DNA of 7,728 nucleotides from positions 1 to 7,728 of the forward strand of contig PMOP01000413.1 in NCBI GenBank assembly GCA_003161495.1, written 5' to 3'. The position numbers and the translations under genes are program-made. Below are positions 1 to 5,764 of the stretch, piece by piece. The notes under the pieces were generated by a model. It was not told the origin of the DNA and searched no databases. It saw only the letters and a program-made list of their open reading frames with translations. Source of the stretch: Acidobacteriota bacterium. GTDB lineage: Bacteria; Acidobacteriota; Terriglobia; Acidiferrales; UBA7541. The number at the start of each line of letters is the position of its first letter. Within the stretch, counting starts at the first letter, position 1.

Positions 1-299
1 AATCCGTCCCCGAAATACTTGACGAGGCTTCGTACGCCGACTCCTGCAAACAGCCCTGCGACAAAAACAATAATCAGCCCGACCAACGCAAAAACAAACG
101 CATCCGGGAACCACTTCTGGGACCAATCGGCGAGCCCCATTCCCAATCGGGCGAACACACCCGCGGAATCTTCATCGGTATCCCGCATCGCATTTCGCTC
201 TGGAATCGACTCCACGCGTCCTTTCGGAACCGGACAGGTTGCAAGCCCAGACTGTCCTCTGACCGCCAATGGGCTGTCAACTCCCAACAGATTCTTCAT
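1..299 (-). CDS. atoE: Short-chain fatty acid transporter, AtoE family (5' part, runs off the left edge)
   Basis: Reading the minus strand from the ATG at 299 gives 99 codons open to the window edge, so only the N-terminus is present. After about 50 polar residues comes LGMGLADWSQKWFPDAFVFA (residues 52-71), then a hydrophobic helix (about 68-86) and VRSLVKYFGDG (89-99). This matches the start of AtoE-type short-chain fatty acid transporters: an amphipathic W-S-x-x-W-x-P-D lead, a first membrane segment, then a W/Y-F-G-D-G loop. The family is an inner-membrane importer of short-chain fatty acids such as butyrate or acetoacetate. An in-frame TGA lies just upstream of the ATG at 299, so this is the longest ATG start. 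The ATG at 188 (residue 38) would give a length nearer the family norm, and neither start has a strong Shine-Dalgarno. Substrate is inferred from the family only. Confidence 0.8.
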   Translation of the reverse strand, partial: MKNLLGVDSPLAVRGQSGLATCPVPKGRVESIPERNAMRDTDEDSAGVFARLGMGLADWSQKWFPDAFVFALVGLIIVFVAGLFAGVGVRSLVKYFGDG

Positions 300-479
300 G
301 CCTTCATTTCAACATTCACGAGGTGTGCACTTCCAAAGCGCCCTTACCGCACTCCGACTCGCAAAAGGGCGGATGACGACGCACATCTAAACCTTCGGCT
401 AGTGGACCTCAAATTGGGAAAGTAGATTTGAATCACGCCACGAGTACTCTATGTTCCGGACTCTGCGCAACACGAGAAA

Positions 480-1565
480 TTAGCGAGCCGATGATTTCAG
501 CACCTCATCCAAGTATTGCTTCCATAGCACAGCTAAAACATACGAAAGGTGACCGACCGACTGGTCGCTGATCGGCAGCAATACAAATCGGCCGTTTTTT
601 ACCCTCCTGATTTCGCGCTCGGCGATTCCTAGCTGCGGTGGGTTTATACAGTCATCCATAGCATTAATGAACATGACGTGTGCCTTAATTCTTTCGAGTT
701 TCGGTGACGGATCGTAGTTACGCGAAGCGTTGAGTTGATAGAGCCAGTCGTTTGCATCAAGTTTAGGCAAACGGCCATCGATGTAGCTTTTCAAATATTT
801 GTCAGCGGCGTCCCCAGTCGGATATTTTTTTTGCATTTGAAGTGGTGAACCGCCAAGAACGAGAAGTAGATCGGCCATAGTGACAAGGGCGGCGCGCGGC
901 TGGGCTGTATACTCGCCCTCATTCCACTGGGGATCGTTGCGGATCGCGTCCATAGACATCTGGCGCCAGATACGGTTGGCTCCTCCAACCTCGACAGGCA
1001 GGCAAGCCATTGGCATAATCGCGTCCATGAAATCCGGGTAGGCCTCGCCCCATACCCAAGAGTTCATGCAGCCCATGGAAACGCCAATAAGCAATCTCAA
1101 GTGATTCACGCCCAATCCTTCGGTTGCAAGCCGGTACTGCGCGGTAACCATATCGTCGTAATCGTATTGAGGGAAGTGCATATGTAGCCCGTCGCTGGGT
1201 TTACTGGAGAGACCGGTACCAATGGCGTCGGGGAGAATGACGTAGTTGCGATTGATGTCCAAAAGCTGCCCGGGACCAAAGAGGACGCCGGCAAATTCGG
1301 GAACAAGGAACTGATTTCCGGCCCGGGCTGTGGCGTGAAGAATCATCACGGCATTGGCAACGCGACCCTGAGGGTCCCGTGCAGGTGTACCAAGCGTCGT
1401 ATAGTGCAGTTTTAGCTCGGCCAAAGTTTCGCCCGACTTAAACCGAAAATCCCGAACGACGAAATCCCCTTCCTTCTTCGCGAGCTCCTGGGCTCGCGTA
1501 GGGAAAATCGCCAACAAGAAAAAGGAGATGAGACAGAAAAGTACACGTCGAAGATTAAGATCCAT
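480..1565 (-). CDS. Exported alpha/beta hydrolase, MetX (homoserine O-acetyltransferase)-like fold
   Basis: The protein has 361 residues. The start at 1565 is preferred over the ATG at 1598 because GGGGGAG lies four bases before it and because it places a clean signal peptide at the N-terminus: MDLNLRR, hydrophobic LFCLISFFLLAIF, then TRAQ as a likely cleavage region around residues 24-26. The mature part follows the MetX order: a GETLAELKLHYTTLGT strand pair (45-60), a FGPGQLLD loop (96-103), the nucleophile elbow GVSMGC with Ser163, the acid MDDCINPP with Asp305, and VGHLSY with His339. The catalytic triad looks complete, so it is probably an active acyltransferase, esterase or hydrolase. 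MetX enzymes proper are cytoplasmic and begin the elbow GGSMGG. The signal peptide and altered elbow argue against methionine synthesis and for a secreted or periplasmic hydrolase of unknown substrate. It is transcribed alone, 180 bases from atoE. Confidence 0.85.
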   Translation of the reverse strand: MDLNLRRVLFCLISFFLLAIFPTRAQELAKKEGDFVVRDFRFKSGETLAELKLHYTTLGTPARDPQGRVANAVMILHATARAGNQFLVPEFAGVLFGPGQLLDINRNYVILPDAIGTGLSSKPSDGLHMHFPQYDYDDMVTAQYRLATEGLGVNHLRLLIGVSMGCMNSWVWGEAYPDFMDAIMPMACLPVEVGGANRIWRQMSMDAIRNDPQWNEGEYTAQPRAALVTMADLLLVLGGSPLQMQKKYPTGDAADKYLKSYIDGRLPKLDANDWLYQLNASRNYDPSPKLERIKAHVMFINAMDDCINPPQLGIAEREIRRVKNGRFVLLPISDQSVGHLSYVLAVLWKQYLDEVLKSSAR

Positions 1566-1569
1566 TGTG

Positions 1570-1576
1570 CTCCCCC
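1570..1576 (-). promoter_or_regulatory. Ribosome binding site fixing the hydrolase start
   Basis: The minus strand reads GGGGGAG followed by CACA and ATG at 1565. The alternative ATG at 1598 has no purine-rich stretch upstream, so the shorter product with its signal peptide at the very N-terminus is favoured. Confidence 0.6.
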
Positions 1577-2020
1577 AATCGAGACCTCCAGAGTACATCC
1601 AATAGGCTTACTGAATTTTTTCAGCGCTCAATGCGGGTTCGACGACGTGAACTATACGCTTCCTTAGCTTCTGAGTGAAAACAATCCCCATCAATCAACG
1701 CAATTTTCGTCATTATTCCGGGCGTTCCAATTCGCGCTAGTGGCGCCATTCGCCATCTGTATTGTGGTTTATCGAGTCCATTTTTTGTCACTTTTTTCTT
1801 TTTTCGCCCTTCGCTGCTGCAATCTGTGCGCTCCCGTTGTGCCAATCCAAGAAATTAGGCCAAATGCAACACTTCACTCGCATCTTCCGGTTCAAGAGTC
1901 AGAGTCAAAGTTCCGATCACATAAGTATTCGTTTTCGGTGGACAGAAACCGCTGGACGTATATGTCATGGACCATGTTGCGTCAACGACAAAATGTCCGA
2001 TGGTCGACCTTTTCGGGCGA
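1577..2020. other. Gene-poor, AT-richer stretch without a convincing gene
   Basis: About 440 bases upstream of the hydrolase hold only short open frames with low-complexity or odd composition. None shows a recognisable domain or a good ribosome binding site. Pyrimidine-rich runs occur around 1783-1806 on the plus strand. A weak hairpin, CTGAA-TTTT-TTCAG, sits at 1611-1624. The minus-strand promoter of the hydrolase should lie here, but I cannot place its -35 and -10 boxes with confidence. Base composition differs visibly from the GC-rich genes at the right of the window, in keeping with accessory or decayed DNA. Confidence 0.5.
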
Positions 2021-2191
2021 TTAACGCATCCTCCTCAGCGCGCAGTTTACGCCCGTCCGATCTTGTATGTGATGTGGCTTTTGATTGGGTTCATAAAACC
2101 AGTGCACAAGAAGGACGCCCGAACAATTCGGACAAAGGGCCAAGGCCTCAGAAACGGGATTCTCGGCAAATGGGAAGTTGGCATTTCCCAT
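2021..2191 (-). CDS. Possible small CxxC protein, function unknown
   Basis: This is a 56-residue frame beginning MGNANFPFAENPVSEAL. It contains CPNC (residues 20-23), then a hydrophobic stretch leading to VHWFYEP, then HHIQDRTGVNCALRRMR at the C-terminus with a further cysteine. The CxxC, the later histidines and the third cysteine suggest a small zinc- or metal-binding fold. The composition, compact and rich in W, Y and H, looks more like a real protein than the neighbouring frames. The ATG at 2191 is preferred to an upstream TTG at 2227, but the ribosome binding site is weak (CGGA about four bases upstream). The frame stands alone between the hydrolase and the HTH genes. I do not recognise the family, and a chance open frame remains possible. 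Confidence 0.4.
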   Translation of the reverse strand: MGNANFPFAENPVSEALALCPNCSGVLLVHWFYEPNQKPHHIQDRTGVNCALRRMR

Positions 2192-2479
2192 ATTCCGATA
2201 GCGGGTGGTCTCAATGGGTCGACGCAACGCTCAACCGAAGTCCAATCTGCAGGTGTTTGAATGGCTAAATTCGTTTGCGAGCATTGATTAAAAGAAAACC
2301 CGCCCAGTTTAGAATTAATTGAGCACAGCCTAAAGGATCAGGTCCCTTTGAAAAACACTATCGGATCAATAGATTAGAAAAGTGTTGCATCGACCGGTTG
2401 AGCCGGCAGGCCTTATCGGAATGTGGCCGGGGGGCAGAGTGGGGCAAAAGGCACATTCCAAGTGGCGCCTGCCAAGCAG
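2192..2479. other. Intergenic stretch between the small CxxC frame and the HTH module
   Basis: About 290 bases with no convincing coding frame on either strand. The left half is AT-rich (around 2275-2385). The part near 2400-2470 is G-rich on the plus strand (GGGGGGCAGAGTGGGG around 2430) but has no clear hairpin followed by T-runs on the minus strand. It may therefore hold the end of the HTH transcript without a standard intrinsic terminator. Confidence 0.4.
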
Positions 2480-2866
2480 TCAGTCACGTCTGCTACTCTT
2501 TAGGTACGCCTCAATCAGTTTTGCACGCCCCGACGGCCGCAATTCCCCACGTTCCCTCAACTGCTTCGTACGCTCCCGCGCTCTGCTGAGTTGCGCGAAG
2601 TTGGGATCGCCAGATCTCCGTTGCTCTCGGTACATTTCGCTCGAGTCTGCCTGGAATTTCCTAACGAGTTTCTGAACCCAGGTGTGGGAGATGCCAAGTT
2701 GCCGGGCCCAATCACGGCCGGAAGGTTTAATCCCACGGCTGGTGTGCCAAAAGAACGCATATCTGCGGATCATGCGCGCTTCATCACTACTTCGCCAAGG
2801 TCGTGGCAGGCGCCCCACAGCGCGTGCTTTTGCAAGGTTTCGCATCGAAGAATCATACGCGGGCAT
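2480..2866 (-). CDS. Small helix-turn-helix protein (last gene of the module)
   Basis: The product has 128 residues starting MPAYDSSMRNLAKARAVG. The ATG at 2866 is chosen because a strong purine stretch (GGGGGAGGGGG, 2871-2881) ends five bases before it. A longer reading from a TTG at 2947 would add 27 proline- and glycine-rich residues and overlap the upstream gene by 29 bases. Residues about 46-71 form a helix-turn-helix: IKPSGRDWARQLGISHTWVQ then KLVRKFQ. The rest is very basic and helical (REQRR, RARERTKQLRERGELRPSGR), as expected for a nucleic-acid-binding protein. The HTH core closely matches that of the gene upstream. It lies 52 bases after that gene's stop and is probably co-transcribed with it. 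No specific family is recognised; a regulator or accessory DNA-binding protein of a mobile element is the likeliest role. Confidence 0.65.
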   Translation of the reverse strand: MPAYDSSMRNLAKARAVGRLPRPWRSSDEARMIRRYAFFWHTSRGIKPSGRDWARQLGISHTWVQKLVRKFQADSSEMYREQRRSGDPNFAQLSRARERTKQLRERGELRPSGRAKLIEAYLKSSRRD

Positions 2867-2870
2867 CTGT

Positions 2871-2881
2871 CCCCCTCCCCC
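2871..2881 (-). promoter_or_regulatory. Strong ribosome binding site deciding the start at 2866
   Basis: The minus strand reads GGGGGAGGGGG and then ACAG before the ATG at 2866. The GGAGG core has near-ideal spacing of about seven bases, which outweighs the longer TTG-initiated frame. Confidence 0.6.
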
Positions 2882-2918
2882 AGGTTTAGCGGAGTTGCCA
2901 GCCTTCTTGTGCCTTTCC

Positions 2919-3530
2919 TTAGGCGGTTCTAAAGGACTTAGCGGCAACAGCGGAAATCGCTGGCAAATTATCGTTACAACTATTCATTGCACTCCGCAAA
3001 CACTTCTCTAAGAGTTCCTGTGCTTCCGGAAATCCCCGTTTGGCGAGGATCTTCAACAATTTGAACTGTGCCGGATGCAGCGGGCCGCGTCTGGCCTCCT
3101 GCTTGAGTCTTGCAAGTTCGTCGAGCCCGATGGAACATACCTTGGCGCGGATGGCGGTCATCATACAATCGTAGCGTCGATTCTGTTCCTGTTCAGTCAT
3201 AGGCCGGCCTTCATCGATTGCGCGAAAGAGAATCTGATCTGACTCCTCAGTGGCTTTGCGGTGACGCTCCTTGTATTTCCACTTTTCCATTCCATCGAGG
3301 TAGTGCTTTAGCAGTTGGTGAGAAGTGCCGAGCTGCCGAGCCAGTGCCCTCAGCGATGGCCGCAACGATTCTGGAGTCTGATTCCATGCAGTGAGTCTCT
3401 GACGGAACTCCGTTGCGCGAGATTCCTGCGTGTGTTTCCGCCCTCTCACTGGACCCACTTGATCCCTTCGCGTCGCGAGCTCCGCTGCCAACAAATGCAA
3501 CATTACTTTTGAATGGGCCTGTGGTTTCAT
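2919..3530 (-). CDS. Helix-turn-helix protein of about 200 residues (middle gene of the module)
   Basis: The protein has 203 residues beginning MKPQAHSKVMLHLLAAELAT. A basic N-terminal third (RRDQ, RGRKHTQ) precedes a helix-turn-helix at residues about 56-80: LRPSLRALARQLGTSHQLLK followed by HYLDGMEKW. The rest is helical. A charged EEx-type segment (95-120) leads to LARLKQEARRGPLHPAQFK and LLKILAKRGFPEAQELLEKC (142-178). The tail SAMNSCNDNLPAISAVAAK is less ordered. Purines (GAAAGG, AGAG) lie 5-15 bases before the ATG. The gene follows the 429-residue winged-helix gene by 135 bases on the same strand and precedes the smaller HTH gene. The HTH core ARQLG-x-SH is shared with that smaller gene. 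It is probably a DNA-binding partner or regulator for the upstream initiator-like protein. No catalytic motif is visible, so it is not an integrase or transposase. Confidence 0.7.
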   Translation of the reverse strand: MKPQAHSKVMLHLLAAELATRRDQVGPVRGRKHTQESRATEFRQRLTAWNQTPESLRPSLRALARQLGTSHQLLKHYLDGMEKWKYKERHRKATEESDQILFRAIDEGRPMTEQEQNRRYDCMMTAIRAKVCSIGLDELARLKQEARRGPLHPAQFKLLKILAKRGFPEAQELLEKCLRSAMNSCNDNLPAISAVAAKSFRTA

Positions 3531-3614
3531 CGCTCTAACTGCCTTTCTTTCGATCGCCGCGACTCCGAAAATGCAACAAAACCTATCTTCTGTTGCGTTG
3601 CTCCCACTTCGCTT

Positions 3615-3632
3615 TAGTCTTAAATAAGACTA
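3615..3632. promoter_or_regulatory. Perfect 8+8 palindrome between the winged-helix gene and the HTH gene
   Basis: TAGTCTTA-AA-TAAGACTA has eight-base perfect arms around a two-base centre. It sits 33 bases after the stop of the 429-residue gene and 85 bases before the ATG of the 203-residue gene. The tiny loop and the lack of a following T-run on the minus strand make an intrinsic terminator unlikely. An operator bound by a dimeric HTH protein, perhaps one of the two encoded downstream, is more plausible. No promoter boxes can be assigned with confidence. Confidence 0.4.
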
Positions 3633-3665
3633 CTCACCGCCTGGAACCCGCATAAACAGAGGCTT

Positions 3666-4955
3666 TTATTGCTGTCCATTGCTCGCCGTCAGCGCTACTG
3701 CCAACGACCAATCAGGATGCGCCCGAGCGAGTCGCTCGCGCTGCTCTCGTTTATTGATCGCGATTCCTTCCGCGCTCGCCCGGTAAACCTTGTTCCGGTA
3801 AGCTTCATTTTGTTTCAGGGACTCCGCTAACATCATGGAGCGCCTTTCTTCCTCCCGCCGACGATCCAATTCATCGGCCTGGATTTGCTTCTCACGCGCC
3901 AGTTTGCGATTGCGTTCTAGCTTGGCTTTCTCACGCCGATGATCGCGTTTAAGTTTGGCTTCTTCGCGCAGGCGAGATCTCTTGGTGGCTTTGGGAGAGC
4001 AAACAACGAGCGGTTGCGGGGGTGCTGCCGGTGTTGGTGCGGGTGCCGCTAGTGCTGGTGGCCTGGCCGCTTCGATGATGTTCTCGGAATCCATAAAACG
4101 AGCGTAGCTGCTCAATAAGTAGTTTGTGGAACAGATCACGGTTTCGGCGTCATGCGCCCGCTGGATCACATCCTCAAGAATCCCGTCCACGACTTCGGGA
4201 GTGATTTGCGTTATCAGTGTGTCGCCACAACGAAGCCGGCAGTCTTTGGCGTCGATCTGCAGGATCGCAGCCTTCGCAGTCGCTTTGAATTGAGCAAGAC
4301 GCTCTTGGTAGGTTTTCGGTTTTTGTTTTTCCCTACCAGAGATTTTGGGTTGGCTTTTCGGGGTTGGGTTTAAAAAATCCTTCCAGTGCGAATCGTCATC
4401 GTTTTTCTGGTTCAGGTTCGGATGATGATTTTTCGCCGGTGAACCTGAAGTATTAAAGTCTTTGACTTCTAGTGGGTCACATTCAAGGCATCGACGGCTC
4501 ACATTCGAGCGGATCGACGGCTCACATTCGGAACGCGGCAAAAGTCTTTCAGGATGTAAAGTGCGCTTTCGGGTTCCCCACTTCTTGCGTCCTTCATGAT
4601 GGATACCATGCCGCTGCTCAACGCCAGACGTCTCTAACCTTGCGAGTGATCGTTTGAGCGTTGCCAAGCTCCACGTCGCCTGATCGTCAGGATCGCGCCG
4701 GGCCTCTATCACCCGCAATTCACGCAAGATGGTTTTGAGTGATGCCCACACACCAGCTCCCTGATCGAAGTGGGATAGGGCCTGCGCGGTGCGCCGGTCC
4801 CGCTCCTGGATGATGCGGCGCTTCCGGCCGCTCGCGGTGAATTGGCGCGGCCGCGCATGTCGGAATATCTGGTGCACCTTCGGTATGGCCCTCGATGGGC
4901 TTGGAATCCGAGCTTGTTCTGGAAAAGTCCTTTGGGATTGTGATACAGTTTGCAT
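3666..4955 (-). CDS. Winged-helix protein resembling a phage or plasmid replication initiator, with iterons inside the gene
   Basis: The product has 429 residues starting [14 protein letters not shown]. Residues about 50-135 look like a winged helix: [20 protein letters not shown] (51-70), [15 protein letters not shown], then [17 protein letters not shown] and a basic wing [17 protein letters not shown]. This layout recalls the N-terminal origin-binding domain of lambda O-type and plasmid initiators. Codons 142-160 are built from 22-23 bp tandem DNA repeats. Next come an acidic and polar linker, a conserved-looking block ([20 protein letters not shown] to about residue 290), a proline/alanine linker (299-317), a highly charged likely coiled coil (322-385), and a C-terminal [29 protein letters not shown] lies upstream of the ATG, and a perfect palindrome lies about 26 bases upstream. 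No helicase, primase or nuclease motif is seen. The initiator role is inferred from architecture; a transcriptional regulator is the alternative. Confidence 0.6.
   Translation of the reverse strand: MQTVSQSQRTFPEQARIPSPSRAIPKVHQIFRHARPRQFTASGRKRRIIQERDRRTAQALSHFDQGAGVWASLKTILRELRVIEARRDPDDQATWSLATLKRSLARLETSGVEQRHGIHHEGRKKWGTRKRTLHPERLLPRSECEPSIRSNVSRRCLECDPLEVKDFNTSGSPAKNHHPNLNQKNDDDSHWKDFLNPTPKSQPKISGREKQKPKTYQERLAQFKATAKAAILQIDAKDCRLRCGDTLITQITPEVVDGILEDVIQRAHDAETVICSTNYLLSSYARFMDSENIIEAARPPALAAPAPTPAAPPQPLVVCSPKATKRSRLREEAKLKRDHRREKAKLERNRKLAREKQIQADELDRRREEERRSMMLAESLKQNEAYRNKVYRASAEGIAINKREQRERLARAHPDWSLAVALTASNGQQ
4474..4530 (-). repeat. Iteron-like tandem direct repeats inside the winged-helix gene
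   Basis: The core TCACATTC (plus strand; GAATGTGA on minus) occurs at 4477-4484, 4499-4506 and 4522-4529, with spacing of 22 and 23 bases. An 18-base perfect direct repeat, ATCGACGGCTCACATTCG, is found at 4490-4507 and 4513-4530, and the third copy is shorter. The spacing of about two helical turns puts every copy on the same face of the DNA, as in plasmid and phage origin iterons. The change from 22 to 23 bases shifts the reading frame between copies. The protein therefore does not repeat in register, which suggests selection on the DNA rather than on the protein. Confidence 0.7.
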
Positions 4956-4980
4956 GTCAATTCACCAACCTTTCGATTTG

Positions 4981-5002
4981 CCACGACCATTCCGGGTCGT
5001 GG
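4981..5002. promoter_or_regulatory. Perfect 8-bp inverted repeat upstream of the winged-helix gene
   Basis: CCACGACC (4981-4988) and GGTCGTGG (4995-5002) are perfect inverted copies around ATTCCG. The nearest arm is 25 bases before the ATG at 4955, a position suited to an operator in the 5' region of that gene. It could also form a GC-rich hairpin in the mRNA leader or in single-stranded DNA. There is no T-run, so a terminator is unlikely. Autoregulation by the encoded DNA-binding protein is an inference. Confidence 0.5.
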
Positions 5003-5060
5003 TGTGTTTGGCCTTAAAAATTCACTGGTAAACAGATCAAATGGGAGGTTGTTACAAGGC

Positions 5061-5636
5061 CAATCACTTGAAGACGGCGCGGTCACGATATCGCGCGCCG
5101 CGACTTCGATAACGTTTCCCGCGCGGTTCATGCTTGCCGCCGCGATGAACCCGTGCCCCTGCGGATTTTTCGGCGATCCGACGCGCCAGTGCCACTGTTC
5201 GCCGCCGCAAATTCAGCGATACGTCTCGAAAATTTCGGGGCCGCTGATCGACCGCATCGACATACACATCGAAGTGCCTGCGGTGAAATACAAGGAATTG
5301 CGCGGCAACGGAACCACCGAAGAGTCCGCCGCGATCCGCGAGCGTGTGTTGCGCGCTCGCGAACGCCAGTCCAAGCGCTATGCCGGCGAACGAAAAATTT
5401 TCTCGAACGCGCAGATGCCGCCAAAACTCATCCGGAAACATTGCGCCATCAGCGACGAAGGCGAAAAAATGCTGGAAAACGCCATCGGCCGCCTCGGCCT
5501 TTCCGCGCGCGCCCATGACCGCATCCTGAAAGTCGCCCGCACCATCGCCGATCTCGACGCCTCGGAGAATCTGGAGACGCGCCATCTGGGCGAGGCCATC
5601 CAGTACCGCACGCTAGACCGCACCTACTGGGCATAG
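5061..5636 (+). pseudogene. comM: ComM/YifB-family Mg-chelatase-like AAA+ ATPase, C-terminal remnant lacking the N-terminal two thirds
   Basis: From CAA at 5061 the frame reads [20 protein letters not shown] and then [30 protein letters not shown] and a C-terminal [20 protein letters not shown], ending at TAG 5634-5636. This is a typical ComM C-terminal half: the sensor 1 asparagine in the NPCPCG loop, the SGPLIDRID arginine-finger region, and the Mg-chelatase C-terminal helical bundle with its sensor 2 arginine. ComM is a hexameric branch-migration helicase acting in natural transformation and is normally about 500 residues. Only about 191 remain here. The Lon-like N-terminal domain and the Walker A and B motifs are missing, so the remnant cannot hydrolyse ATP. 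Upstream of 5061 the frame stays open but its translation (RSNGRLLQG) no longer resembles ComM. There are no frameshifts or stops in the remnant, which suggests a recent disruption or an assembly junction. Confidence 0.85.
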
Positions 5637-5642
5637 TGTCTT

Positions 5643-5749
5643 AGTAGCACAGCCACTCTTGGCTGTGCGGTTTTGTAAGCTGCGCACGGAGACACCTCGA
5701 AAATATTAGAAATCATCAACCCCGCACAGCCAAGAGTGGCTGTGCTACT
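5643..5749. repeat. Inverted pair of GTAG-headed palindromic repeats (REP/BIME-like), possible bidirectional terminator
   Basis: A 28-base unit at 5643-5670 is repeated perfectly in inverse orientation at 5722-5749, with a 51-base spacer. Each unit carries the tetranucleotide GTAG at its outer end, followed by a hairpin with nine-base perfect arms (GCACAGCCA-CTCT-TGGCTGTGC; 5647-5668 in the left unit). GTAG plus a hairpin, in head-to-head pairs, is the layout of bacterial REP/BIME elements mobilised by TnpA-REP (RAYT) proteins. The pair fills the gap between the convergent comM remnant and etfA, so it may also stop transcription from both sides. Confidence 0.8.
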
Positions 5750-5764
5750 TAAGGGCGCCTAAGT

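Noticed and set aside
19..390. A 123-codon plus-strand frame at the left edge
   Set aside because: It is antisense to the AtoE-like transporter start, which has clear family similarity.
1762..2268. A 168-codon plus-strand frame in the gene-poor stretch
   Set aside because: It starts without a ribosome binding site, shows no domain or periodicity, and overlaps the more protein-like small minus-strand frame.
4474..4530. Possible CRISPR array
   Set aside because: The repeat period is only 22-23 bases with almost no unique spacer, and there are only three copies, all inside a coding sequence. This fits iterons, not CRISPR.
4981..5002. Intrinsic terminator at the palindrome
   Set aside because: No T-run follows on either strand, and it lies upstream of a start codon instead of after a gene.
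4709..5131. A 140-codon minus-strand frame overlapping the start of the winged-helix gene and the comM junction
   Set aside because: It is out of frame with the winged-helix gene. Its C-terminal part is Arg/Ser/Gly-rich shadow sequence and it crosses the junction into antisense comM.
5064..5585. A 173-codon minus-strand frame opposite the comM remnant
   Set aside because: The plus frame has clear ComM motifs; the antisense frame has no recognisable features.
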